Assembly (NCBI RefSeq): GCF_023155275.1
Contig: NZ_JALMUV010000040.1
Coordinates: 19,330-83,329, forward strand
DNA from: Streptomyces rhizoryzae
Lineage (GTDB): Bacteria > Actinomycetota > Actinomycetes > Streptomycetales > Streptomycetaceae
Direction of reading: 5' to 3'
DNA: 64,000 nt
Part shown: positions 1-7,493 of the stretch, in pieces
Layout: each line of letters begins with the position of its first letter
Position numbering within the stretch: position 1 is the first letter of the stretch
Notes under the pieces: model-generated
Databases searched by the model: none
What the model was told of the DNA's origin: nothing
The model's input: only the letters and a program-made list of their open reading frames with translations
Program-made: the position numbers and the translations under genes

Positions 1-617
1 CCGACCAGCGCCTGCCGCACCACCGCCGGGCGGGCGATGGCGGGCAGGCCGCCGGCGAGCGGCAGCTTGCCGAGCCACAGCAGGCCGCGGCTGACGAGGA
101 GGTAGCCGCCGGCCATGACCAGGACCTCGGGCACCACGGTGAGGTCCCAGGCGTCCGGCGCCCAGGGCCGGCGGACGCCGGGGTGCACCCCGCAGGCGGC
201 CAGTCCGAGCGCGGCGGCGCCGATGCCCAGGACGTCAACTGCCCCGTGGACCAGCGCCTGTCGCCAGCGCTGCCGCCGGGCGGCGCCCACCAGGGCCACC
301 ACGGAGAGGCTGACCAGGACGGCCGGCACCCAGCCGTACAGGAGGAGTACGGCGAGCGCGAGGGCCGCGCCGGAGCCCGTGCCGCCCCACCAGCGGTCCC
401 GGCCCAGGGCGACCAGATGGCCGACGAGGACGCCGGTGAGGACCGCCAGCGACCAGCCGACGGGCCCGGCGGGGAAGAGTGGTTCGGCGCCGCCGAGGGC
501 GTGCAGCACACCCGCGGCGAGGGTGACCCCCGCCGTCATGACGATGGCCGCGGGCAACGCGGGCACCACAAGCCGGCGGAGCCGCGACGCCGGAGCGGCA
601 CTGTCGGTCGGTTTCAT
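1..617 (-). CDS. N-terminal part of a multi-pass membrane protein, probable GGDEF/EAL cyclic-di-GMP protein (partial)
   Basis: The reverse strand is open from an ATG at 617 to the window edge, giving about 205 residues with no stop. It starts MKPTDSAAPASRLRRLVVPA and continues as successive hydrophobic Ala/Leu/Val segments separated by short Arg-rich loops, so it is an integral membrane region. GAGAGGGA lies just upstream as a ribosome binding site. In Streptomyces the gene after ligA is usually a large protein with many membrane helices followed by PAS, GGDEF and EAL domains, and this start fits that. The signalling domains lie outside the window, so the enzymatic role is inferred from gene order only. 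Reading direction is the same as ligA, with a 156-base gap that could hold its own promoter. Confidence 0.6.
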   Translation of the reverse strand, partial: MKPTDSAAPASRLRRLVVPALPAAIVMTAGVTLAAGVLHALGGAEPLFPAGPVGWSLAVLTGVLVGHLVALGRDRWWGGTGSGAALALAVLLLYGWVPAVLVSLSVVALVGAARRQRWRQALVHGAVDVLGIGAAALGLAACGVHPGVRRPWAPDAWDLTVVPEVLVMAGGYLLVSRGLLWLGKLPLAGGLPAIARPAVVRQALV

Positions 618-773
618 TCCGATCCCTCTCACAGCCGGCTGTGCCCGCGCCACGGCAGGCGCACACGTCAACAGTAGGCCGCGGAAGGCCGCCACGGGCA
701 GCGATCCGCAGCGGTTGCCCGAATGCGACCCGGCCTCCCGGATCAATCTGGTATGCGCCGATGGGGTGACACC

Positions 774-2990
774 TCACTCCTCCTCAGGCGGAGTGACCGC
801 TACCGCCCGTGCCGCCTCCGGACCCTGCTCCAGCAGCACAGCGAAGCCGTCATCGTCCAGCACGGGGACCTTCAACTGCATCGCCTTGTCGTACTTCGAA
901 CCGGGGTTGTCGCCCACCACTACGAATCCGGTCTTCTTGGAAACGGATCCGGTCACCTTCGCTCCGAGAGCCTGCAACGCTTCTTTCGCGCCATCTCTGG
1001 TGTGTGAGTGGAGTGTGCCCGTTACCACGACGGTGACGCCTTCCAGGGGGCGCGGGCCCTCGTCACCCGTCTGCGGGTCCTCCATCCGGACGCCCGCGGC
1101 CCGCCAGCGCTCGATGATCTCCTGGTGCCAGTCCTCGGCGAACCACTGCTTGAGCGAGGCGGCGATGGTGGCGCCGACGCCGTCCACGGCCGCCAGCTCC
1201 TCCTCGCCGGCCTCCCGGATCCGGTCGATGGAGCGGAACTCCCGGGCCAGCGCCTGCGCCGCCACCGGGCCCACGTGGCGGATCGACAGGCCGGTCAGGA
1301 TCCGGGCCAGCGGGCGCTCCTTGGCGGCCTGGATGTTCTCCAGCATGGCGAGGGTGTTCTTCTTCGGCTCGCCCTTCTGGTTGGCGAAGAAGGTGACGAC
1401 CTTGTCCTCGCCGGTCTTCGGGTCGCGCTTGGGCAGGCCGGTGTCCGGGTCGAGGACGTAGGACTTGATGGGCAGCAGCTGCTCGACGGAGAGGTCGAAG
1501 AGGCCGCCCTCGTCCTTCAGCGGCGGTTCGGCGGGCTCCAGCGGCCGGCTGAGCGCGGTGGCGGCGACGTAGCCGAAGTTCTCGATGTCCAGGCACTTGC
1601 GGCCGGCCAGGTAGAAGAGCCGCTCGCGGATCTGGGCGGGGCAGGACCGGGCGTTGGGGCACCGCAGGTCGATGTCGCCCTCCTTGGCGGGCTGTAGCGC
1701 CGCACCGCACTCGGGGCACTCGGCCGGCATCACGAACTCCCGCTCGCCGCCGTCGCGCAGGTCCACGACCGGGCCGAGGATCTCCGGGATGACGTCACCC
1801 GCCTTGCGGAGCACGACGGTGTCCCCGATGAGCACGCCCTTGGCCTTGACCACGTCCTGGTTGTGCAGGGTGGCGAACTCGACCTCGGAGCCGGCGACGG
1901 TGACCGGCTCGACGACCGCGTACGGGGTGACGCGGCCGGTGCGGCCGACGCCGACGCGGATGTCGAGGAGCTTGGTGTTGACCTCCTCCGGGGGGTACTT
2001 CCAGGCGATCGCCCAGCGGGGCGCCCGGGAGGTGGCGCCCAGCCGGCCCTGGAGGCGGATCTCGTCCAGCTTGACGACGACGCCGTCGATCTCGTGCGCG
2101 ACGGCCGTGCGGCGGGTCTCGGGGTCGCCGTAGTGGGCGATGAACTCCCGTACGGCGGCGAGGGAGCCCACGACGCGGTTGTGCGTCGCGGTGGGCAGGC
2201 CCCACTCCTCCAGGAGCCCGTACGCCTCCGAGAGGCGGTCGATCTCCAGGCCGTCGCGGGCGCCGAGGCCGTGCACGACCATGTGCAGCGGGCGACTCGC
2301 GGTGATCTTGGGGTCCTTCTGGCGCAGCGAACCGGCCGCGGCGTTGCGGGGGTTGGCGAACGGGGGCTTGCCGTCGGCCACCAGGCGCTCGTTGAGCTCC
2401 AGGAACTTCTCCATGGGGAAGTACACCTCCCCGCGGACCTCGACGAGGTCGGGCACCCGGTCGCCGGTGAGGCGGTGCGGGATCTCGGCGATGGTGCGGA
2501 CGTTGGGGGTGATGTCCTCGCCGGTGCGGCCGTCGCCGCGGGTGGCGGCGCGGGTGAGCCGGCCGTGCTCGTAGGTGAGGTTGACCGCGAGGCCGTCCAC
2601 CTTCAGCTCGCACAGGAAGTGGTAGCCGGCGGCCTTCGGGTCGCCGCCCAGCTCCGTGGCGAGCCGCTCGGCCCAGGCCGACAGCTCCTCGTCGTCGAAG
2701 GCGTTGTCCAGCGAGAGCATCCGCTCGCGGTGGGCGACCTCGGTGAACTCCGTGGCGTACGCCCCGGCGACCTTCTGGGTCGGGGAGTCGGGGGTGCGCA
2801 GGCCGGGGTGCTCGTCCTCCAGCGCCTCCAGCGAGCGCAGCAGCCGGTCGAACTCCGCGTCGCTGATGACCGGGGCGTCCTTCACGTAATACCGGAAGCG
2901 GTGCTCCTCGATCTGCTCAGCGAGCTGCGCGTGCTTCTCCCGTGCCGCGGCGGGCACCTCGGATGCCGTCGCGTGCTGTTCGCCAGCCAC
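774..2990 (-). CDS. ligA: NAD+-dependent DNA ligase LigA
   Basis: LigA seals nicks in replicating and repaired DNA using NAD+ to adenylate itself. The 738-residue protein has the adenylation lysine in KVDG (K130), an OB-fold, a four-cysteine zinc finger (C425, C428, C444, C450), helix-hairpin-helix repeats and a C-terminal BRCT domain (about residues 650-735). Length is normal for actinobacteria; a charged insertion around GLPKRDPKTGED after the zinc finger is, as I recall, common in Streptomyces. The GTG start at 2990 is chosen because GGGAGGA sits 7 bases upstream and the family homology begins there; the open frame continues upstream into unrelated sequence. It follows the methionine-synthase gene by 31 bases and may be co-transcribed with it. 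Confidence 0.97.
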   Translation of the reverse strand: MAGEQHATASEVPAAAREKHAQLAEQIEEHRFRYYVKDAPVISDAEFDRLLRSLEALEDEHPGLRTPDSPTQKVAGAYATEFTEVAHRERMLSLDNAFDDEELSAWAERLATELGGDPKAAGYHFLCELKVDGLAVNLTYEHGRLTRAATRGDGRTGEDITPNVRTIAEIPHRLTGDRVPDLVEVRGEVYFPMEKFLELNERLVADGKPPFANPRNAAAGSLRQKDPKITASRPLHMVVHGLGARDGLEIDRLSEAYGLLEEWGLPTATHNRVVGSLAAVREFIAHYGDPETRRTAVAHEIDGVVVKLDEIRLQGRLGATSRAPRWAIAWKYPPEEVNTKLLDIRVGVGRTGRVTPYAVVEPVTVAGSEVEFATLHNQDVVKAKGVLIGDTVVLRKAGDVIPEILGPVVDLRDGGEREFVMPAECPECGAALQPAKEGDIDLRCPNARSCPAQIRERLFYLAGRKCLDIENFGYVAATALSRPLEPAEPPLKDEGGLFDLSVEQLLPIKSYVLDPDTGLPKRDPKTGEDKVVTFFANQKGEPKKNTLAMLENIQAAKERPLARILTGLSIRHVGPVAAQALAREFRSIDRIREAGEEELAAVDGVGATIAASLKQWFAEDWHQEIIERWRAAGVRMEDPQTGDEGPRPLEGVTVVVTGTLHSHTRDGAKEALQALGAKVTGSVSKKTGFVVVGDNPGSKYDKAMQLKVPVLDDDGFAVLLEQGPEAARAVAVTPPEEE

Positions 2991-3021
2991 CGTATTCGTC
3001 CTCCCGTGTCCGTGAGTGCGG

Positions 3022-4035
3022 TCACTCAGGGTTGTCTGCGAGCGACCTCGCCGCCCGGACGCAGTGGGCGAGCACCGCGCGGGCGTAGGCGGGCGAGGCG
3101 CCCGCCAGCCCGCACGCGGGGGTGACCACCACGGACTCGGCGAGAGTCCCCGGGGCCAGCCCCAGCCTGCGCCACAGCGACCTGATACCCATGACGCTAC
3201 CGGCAGGGTCTGACAACGGGCCGTCCACGCCCGGCACCACGCCCGCGAACAGCGCGGTCCCGCCCTCGACCGCCTCGCCGAGCGCCTCGTCCTCACGCTC
3301 GGTGAGCAGTCCTGCGTCGAACGAGACACCGGCGGCGCCGGCCCGCCGCAGCAGTCCGAACGGCACCGCGGGCGCGCAGGAGTGGACCACGACGGGGGCG
3401 CCGTCCGCCGCGGCGACCAGGTCGCGCAGCGCGCCCTCGACGACGGCGCGGTCCACCGCCCGGTGGGTGCGGTAGCCGCTGGCGGTCGGCACCCGGCCCT
3501 GGAGGACCGAGGTCAGCGCCGGCTCGTCGAACTGGAGCACCACCTCGGCGCCCGGCACCCGCCGCCGCACGTCGGCGAGATGGGCGCGCAGCCCCTCGGC
3601 GAGGGAGGCCGCCAGGTCGCGGCAGGCTCCGGCGTCGCCGAGCGCGGCCTCGCCGTTGCGGAGTTCCAGGGTGGCCGCGAGGGTCCAGGGGCCGACCGCG
3701 GAGACCTTCAGCGGCCCCGCGTAGCCCTGGGTGAACTCCTCCAGGGCGTCGAGGTCCTCGCCGAGCCAGGAGCGGGCCCGCCGGGTGTCGCGGCCGGGCC
3801 GGTCGCTGATCCGCCAGCCGCTGGGCTCCACATGGGCGTAGAGGTCGACGAGCATGCCCAGGGTGCGCCCGGTCATGTCGGCGCCGGGCCCCCGGGCCGG
3901 CAGCTCCGGCAGATGGGGGAAGTCCTCCAGCGATCCCGTCACGGTCTTCGCCGCTTCGCGCGCGTCCCCGCCCGGCATCGACCCGATGCCGGTCGCCGCG
4001 CCCGCGGCCCACTTGTGCCTGCTGTTCTCACTCAC
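3022..4035 (-). CDS. Cobalamin-independent methionine synthase (MetE) C-terminal-domain protein
   Basis: This 337-residue protein corresponds to the catalytic barrel of MetE, which moves a methyl group onto homocysteine. It starts like the short archaeal/actinobacterial forms, with ATGIGSMPGGD near the N-terminus. The zinc ligands are visible as HSC (H218, C220) and the distal TPAC (C308), and QFDEP (169-173) matches the conserved acidic patch. It lacks the N-terminal folate-binding barrel, so the methyl donor may not be a polyglutamyl folate. The start is GTG at 4035. No ribosome binding site precedes it, but a TACCCT element lies 6 bases upstream, which suggests a leaderless transcript. It is followed closely by ligA. 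Confidence 0.85.
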   Translation of the reverse strand: MSENSRHKWAAGAATGIGSMPGGDAREAAKTVTGSLEDFPHLPELPARGPGADMTGRTLGMLVDLYAHVEPSGWRISDRPGRDTRRARSWLGEDLDALEEFTQGYAGPLKVSAVGPWTLAATLELRNGEAALGDAGACRDLAASLAEGLRAHLADVRRRVPGAEVVLQFDEPALTSVLQGRVPTASGYRTHRAVDRAVVEGALRDLVAAADGAPVVVHSCAPAVPFGLLRRAGAAGVSFDAGLLTEREDEALGEAVEGGTALFAGVVPGVDGPLSDPAGSVMGIRSLWRRLGLAPGTLAESVVVTPACGLAGASPAYARAVLAHCVRAARSLADNPE

Positions 4036-4041
4036 CCGGGA

Positions 4042-4047
4042 AGGGTA
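4042..4047 (-). promoter_or_regulatory. -10 element of a probable leaderless promoter for the methionine-synthase-like gene
   Basis: TACCCT on the minus strand is followed by six bases and then the GTG start. No purine-rich ribosome binding site is present. No clear -35 was found in the very GC-rich upstream sequence. Confidence 0.5.
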
Positions 4048-4114
4048 TGCGGCGGCGGGCCGCGCGGGCCGTCCCGGCCCCGCCCGTCCGCCGCCCGGCG
4101 GCCCCGGTCCGCCG

Positions 4115-5515
4115 TCAGCGGCCGGTCCGGGTGCCCCGCCAGGCCACCGCCGCCGCGGCCGCCAGGGCCACCGCGGTGAGCCCGAACGCGTACCCGGTGC
4201 CCTGGCCGGTGCTGCCGGCGGCGGTGAGCACCGCGCCCGTCCCGGCGATGCCGACGAGCGAGCCGACCTGGCGGTTGGCGTTGAGGGTGGCGCTGCCGAG
4301 GTCGGCGTGCTCGCGGCCGGCGGCCTCCATCAGGACGCCGGTCAGGGCCGGGGAGCTGATGCCGCTGCCGAGGTGGGCGACGGCCAGCACCGCCGCGAGG
4401 ACGCCGTAGGGCAGGTGGGGCGTCAGCAGCGCGAAGAGCAGGAGGTAGCCGGCGGCGGAGAGCGCCAGGGAGGCGGTGAGCGCGGCCCGGTTGCCGGTGC
4501 GCGGGGCGATCTTCGTGTACAGGACGTTGCCGAACGGGATGACCAGGACGGCCGGGAGCATCTCCAGGCCCGCGGTCACCGGACCCGCCCCGCGCCCGCT
4601 CTGGAGGTAGAGCCCGAGGACGAACAGCACCCCGTAGAAGGCGAGGTTGAACAGGAAGCCGACGGCGTTGGCGGCGGCGAAGCGGCGGTCGGCGAAGAGC
4701 GCGGCCGGCAGGACGGGGGTGCGCGCGGTGCGTTCGCGGACGAGGAACGCGGCGGCGGCGAGCACCGCCAGCGCGGCCGCGGCCAGTACGCCGGGCGCGG
4801 ACCAGCCGGCGGCCGGCCCCTCGATGAGGGCGTAGGCCAGCGCGCCGAGGGCCAGCACGCCCAGGACGTGGCCGGTGCCGCCGAGCGGGCCGCCGCGGCC
4901 CGGTACGGCCGCGACCACCCGGCGGGTGAGCAGCAGTCCGGCGAGGCCGACGGGGAGGTTGACCAGGAAGATGCTGCGCCAGCCGAGGGTGCCGACGAGC
5001 AGGCCGCCGAGGGTGGGGGCGAAGGCGACGGAGGTGGAGACGATCGCGGACCAGACGCCGAGCACCTTGGCCCGGCGGGCCGGCTCGGGGAAGGCGTGCA
5101 TCAGCAGCGACAGCGAGCTGGGCATGAAGAGGGCGGCGCCCGCGCCCTGGGCGAGGCGGGCCGCCACCAGGGCGGCGCTGTTCGGCGCGGCGGCGCCCAG
5201 CAGGGACGCGGCGGTGAAGACGGCCAGGCCGGCGAGGTAGACCCGGCGGGCGCCGGACCGCTTGGCGAGCGAACCGGCGAGCAGCAGCAGGGCGGCGAAG
5301 GCCAGCACGTAGCCGTCCACGACCCAGGTCAGCCCGGACATGGTCAGGCCGAGCCGGGCCCGCAGGTCGTGCGCGGCGACGTTCATGATGCCGGTGTCCA
5401 GGCTCGCCATCACGAACCCGAGGGCCAGCACGAGGAGTTGGGCGCCGCCGCGGGGAGCGGCCGGGCGGGGCTGCGGGGTTGCCGTGGCGCGCCGCGGCGC
5501 CGTCTCAGTGATCAT
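4115..5515 (-). CDS. MFS drug-efflux transporter, DHA2 (EmrB/QacA) type
   Basis: The 466-residue protein is almost entirely hydrophobic, with about 14 membrane segments, the count expected for DHA2 proton antiporters. The family signature is seen early: FVMASLDTGIMNVAA in helix 1, then WVVDGYVLAFAALLLLAG. Such pumps export toxic small molecules. The ATG at 5515 opens the family homology. A marR gene lies directly upstream on the same strand, separated by a 12-bp stem terminator and an AT-rich segment with two MarR-like palindromes (5522-5568). The pump therefore probably has its own MarR-repressed promoter. The substrate cannot be inferred. Confidence 0.9.
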   Translation of the reverse strand: MITETAPRRATATPQPRPAAPRGGAQLLVLALGFVMASLDTGIMNVAAHDLRARLGLTMSGLTWVVDGYVLAFAALLLLAGSLAKRSGARRVYLAGLAVFTAASLLGAAAPNSAALVAARLAQGAGAALFMPSSLSLLMHAFPEPARRAKVLGVWSAIVSTSVAFAPTLGGLLVGTLGWRSIFLVNLPVGLAGLLLTRRVVAAVPGRGGPLGGTGHVLGVLALGALAYALIEGPAAGWSAPGVLAAAALAVLAAAAFLVRERTARTPVLPAALFADRRFAAANAVGFLFNLAFYGVLFVLGLYLQSGRGAGPVTAGLEMLPAVLVIPFGNVLYTKIAPRTGNRAALTASLALSAAGYLLLFALLTPHLPYGVLAAVLAVAHLGSGISSPALTGVLMEAAGREHADLGSATLNANRQVGSLVGIAGTGAVLTAAGSTGQGTGYAFGLTAVALAAAAAVAWRGTRTGR

Positions 5516-5521
5516 GCATTT

Positions 5522-5568
5522 AGTTATAACTGTATCTATCGGCGCGAGTAATGGTTACAGCTATAACT
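5522..5568 (-). promoter_or_regulatory. Twin palindromic operator (MarR-type) in front of the efflux pump
   Basis: AGTTATAACT (5522-5531) is a perfect 10-bp palindrome. AGCTATAACT (5559-5568) is the same site with one change. Centres are 37 bp apart. Extended arms 5522-5534 and 5556-5568 form an inverted repeat matching at 12 of 13 positions. The segment is strikingly AT-rich for this genome and ends 7 bases from the pump start codon. A marR gene is immediately upstream, so the binding protein is probably that repressor; this is inferred. Confidence 0.75.
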
Positions 5569-5585
5569 TTACTGAAGTCATACGG

Positions 5586-5616
5586 AAGCCCCCGGGGCGG
5601 TGGGCCCCGGGGGCTT
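5586..5616 (-). terminator. Stem-loop terminator between marR and the efflux gene
   Basis: A perfect 12-bp stem (5586-5597 with 5605-5616) closes a 7-base loop, directly after the marR stop codon and before the pump operators. There is no long U-tract, as is usual in Streptomyces. Confidence 0.7.
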
Positions 5617-5638
5617 CGTGGCGGGACGGCGGGCGGGG

Positions 5639-6097
5639 TCAGTCCCCGGCCCGGCCCAGCGCCGTGAGCAGTGCGTCGCGGAGCGCGGCGCGCTCGTCGT
5701 GCGCGAGGTGGTCCAGCGGCGAGCGCGTCCCCATCCGCCGCAGCAGGTCCAGCCGCAGCTCGCGGCCGGCGTCGGTGAGCACCAGCTGCTTGGCCCGCCC
5801 GTCGGCCGGGTGCGGCCGGCGGACCACCATCCCCTGCTTCTCCAGCTTGGAGATGACGTAGGTGACGTTCGGCGGCTCGCAGCACAGCACCGCGGCCAGC
5901 TCCCGCGCGGTCTTCGGCTCGCCCAGCTCCTCCAGCGCCTTGGCCTGGGTCGGCGTCAGGTCCAGCTCCGCGATCCGGCTGCGCTGGTGGGCGTCCAGGC
6001 GGCGGCTCAGCTCGGTGACGAGCCCCCGGATCTCCCGGAACCCGCACCCGGCCGCCGCGCTCGTCTTCGCTTCGGTGCTCGCCCTCGACGTGGTCAC
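5639..6097 (-). CDS. MarR-family transcriptional repressor
   Basis: A 152-residue winged-helix regulator. The DNA-binding core runs through LTPTQAKALEELGEPKTARE and the wing region VVRRPHPADGRAKQLVLTDAG, including the family's conserved DxR (ADGRAK). It probably represses the neighbouring MFS pump, and perhaps itself, through the palindromes at 5522-5568; a small-molecule ligand would release it. An upstream GTG at 6130 would add 11 residues, but the GTG at 6097 is preferred because TACGCT lies 6 bases before it, the arrangement of a leaderless mRNA. Two cysteines (CC) in the recognition-helix region could be redox-sensitive, which is speculative. Confidence 0.88.
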   Translation of the reverse strand: MTTSRASTEAKTSAAAGCGFREIRGLVTELSRRLDAHQRSRIAELDLTPTQAKALEELGEPKTARELAAVLCCEPPNVTYVISKLEKQGMVVRRPHPADGRAKQLVLTDAGRELRLDLLRRMGTRSPLDHLAHDERAALRDALLTALGRAGD

Positions 6098-6103
6098 CCC
6101 TGA

Positions 6104-6109
6104 AGCGTA
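6104..6109 (-). promoter_or_regulatory. -10 element of probable leaderless marR promoter
   Basis: TACGCT on the minus strand, six bases before the GTG start of marR, with no ribosome binding site between. Confidence 0.5.
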
Positions 6110-6166
6110 CGTCGCCCCCGCGCGGTGCACGGGGGCGAGGGGCGGACCGGCCGGAGCGGCCCCCGG

Positions 6167-6856
6167 TCAGCGGCCGGGGCGGACCACCACGTCCTTCAGC
6201 TCCGCGTCGCGCGGCAGGTCGATCGCGGTGAGGATCGCGGTGGCCACCGACTCCGGGTCGATCCACCGGGCGGCGTCGTACGCCTTGCCCTCCTGCCGGT
6301 GGGTGCTCTCCTGCATGGGCGTGGCGGTGCGCCCCGGGTAGACCGAGGTGACCCGCACGCCGTTGTCGTGCTCCTCGGCGCGCAGCGAGTCGGCCAGCGC
6401 CTTCAGGCCGTGCTTGCTCGCGGCGTAGCCGCCCCACTGGGCGTTCGCGGTGAGCCCGGCGCCGGAGTTGACGAAGACCACGTCGCCCTGGGCGACCCGG
6501 ACCAGCGGCAGCAGCAGCCGGGTCAGCTCGGCGGGCGCGACGAGGTTGACGGCGAGCTGCCGCTGCCACGCCTTGGCGGGCAGGTCGGCGACCGCGCCCA
6601 GCTCGATCACGCCGGCGATGTGCTGGAGGGAGTCCAGCCGCTCGGGCAGCCGCTGGTGCCCCAGCGCCCAGTCCAGCTTCTCGGGCGTGGCCAGGTCGCC
6701 CACCAGGGTGTGCGCCCCGGGGAAGCGCTCGGCCAGCTCCTTGGCCCGGCCCACGTCGCGGGCCAGCAGCCACAGCTCCTCCCCGCGCTCGGCCAGCCGC
6801 CGCGCGACCGCCGCCCCGATGCCCGACCCGGCGCCCGTGATCAAGTGCGTACCCAT
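6167..6856 (-). CDS. Short-chain dehydrogenase/reductase (SDR)
   Basis: A 229-residue NAD(P)-dependent oxidoreductase of the classical SDR fold. The cofactor motif TGAGSGIG is at residues 7-14, NSGAG marks the strand-5 serine region, and YAASK carries the catalytic Tyr and Lys. The substrate is unknown. The open frame extends 11 residues upstream, but the fold begins at the ATG at 6856 (MGTHLITGAG). TAGGAT lies 7 bases upstream of this ATG, so the gene may be leaderless. It lies between marR and a LOG-family gene on the same strand. Confidence 0.88.
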   Translation of the reverse strand: MGTHLITGAGSGIGAAVARRLAERGEELWLLARDVGRAKELAERFPGAHTLVGDLATPEKLDWALGHQRLPERLDSLQHIAGVIELGAVADLPAKAWQRQLAVNLVAPAELTRLLLPLVRVAQGDVVFVNSGAGLTANAQWGGYAASKHGLKALADSLRAEEHDNGVRVTSVYPGRTATPMQESTHRQEGKAYDAARWIDPESVATAILTAIDLPRDAELKDVVVRPGR

Positions 6857-6863
6857 ACCCGCG

Positions 6864-6869
6864 ATCCTA
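6864..6869 (-). promoter_or_regulatory. -10 element before the SDR gene
   Basis: TAGGAT on the minus strand, seven bases before the ATG, matching the TAnnnT leaderless arrangement seen at several genes in this window. AGGA inside it could also act as a weak ribosome binding site. Confidence 0.4.
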
Positions 6870-6892
6870 CGGCGTGGGGTCCGGGCCACCGG

Positions 6893-7435
6893 TCAGCCCC
6901 CGAGGCCCGCCTGCTCCTCCAGGTAGGCCAGCGCGCCCGCCCCGTCCTCGGCGAAGAACACCAGCTCGGACAGGGGGACGGGCAGGAAGCCCTCGGCGGC
7001 CATCCGCTCGAACTGGGTCTTCAGACCGTCGTAGAAACCGGCGGTGTTCAGCAGCACCACCGGCTTGCCGTGCAGCCCGTGCTTGCGCAGCTCCAGGATC
7101 TCGGTGGCCTCGTCCAGCGTGCCGGTACCGCCGACCATGATGACGATGGCGTCGGCCCGGGCCAGCATCTGCGCCTTCCGCTCGGCGAGGTCCCGGGTGA
7201 CGATCATCTCGTCCGCACCGGCCCGCGCCTTGTGCGCCAGGAACTCCACGGACACGCCGAGGAGCTTGCCGCCCGCCTCCTGGACGCCGTCCGCCATGAC
7301 CTTCATCAGCCCGATGTCCGAACCGCCCCACACCAGGGCGTGGCCGCCCTTGCCGATCAGTTCGGCGAACCGGCGGGCCGGGGTGACGTAGCGGTCGTCG
7401 AGGTCGGCGGCGGAACAGAAGACGCAGATGTTCAT
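6893..7435 (-). CDS. LOG-family protein (nucleoside-monophosphate phosphoribohydrolase fold)
   Basis: A 180-residue protein of the LOG/'lysine decarboxylase-like' family. Members such as plant LOG hydrolyse cytokinin riboside monophosphates to free bases. It opens with MNICVFCSAADLDDRYV, typical of the family. The family's nucleotide-binding motif PGGxGTxxE appears here as VGGTGTLDE, with V replacing the usual P. The start at 7435 is the first residue of family homology; TAGGGT lies 7 bases upstream and may be a leaderless -10. Bacterial physiological substrates are not established. It follows gdhA on the same strand after a stem-loop. Confidence 0.85.
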   Translation of the reverse strand: MNICVFCSAADLDDRYVTPARRFAELIGKGGHALVWGGSDIGLMKVMADGVQEAGGKLLGVSVEFLAHKARAGADEMIVTRDLAERKAQMLARADAIVIMVGGTGTLDEATEILELRKHGLHGKPVVLLNTAGFYDGLKTQFERMAAEGFLPVPLSELVFFAEDGAGALAYLEEQAGLGG

Positions 7436-7442
7436 GCCGTTC

Positions 7443-7448
7443 ACCCTA
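7443..7448 (-). promoter_or_regulatory. -10 element before the LOG-family gene
   Basis: TAGGGT on the minus strand, seven bases before the ATG start. It lies just downstream of the gdhA stem-loop, so the gene can start its own transcript. Confidence 0.4.
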
Positions 7449-7450
7449 CG

Positions 7451-7481
7451 GCCCGGGTGCAAAGGCGTTCCGCACCCGGGC
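7451..7481 (-). terminator. Stem-loop after gdhA
   Basis: GCCCGGGTGC (7451-7460) pairs perfectly with GCACCCGGGC (7472-7481) around an 11-base loop, between the gdhA stop and the next gene on the same strand. Confidence 0.65.
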
Positions 7482-7493
7482 CCGGGCGGGCCC

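Noticed and set aside
6893..7435. Annotation as lysine decarboxylase
   Set aside because: The GGTGT motif and length fit the LOG phosphoribohydrolase family; the decarboxylase label for such proteins is historical and unsupported.
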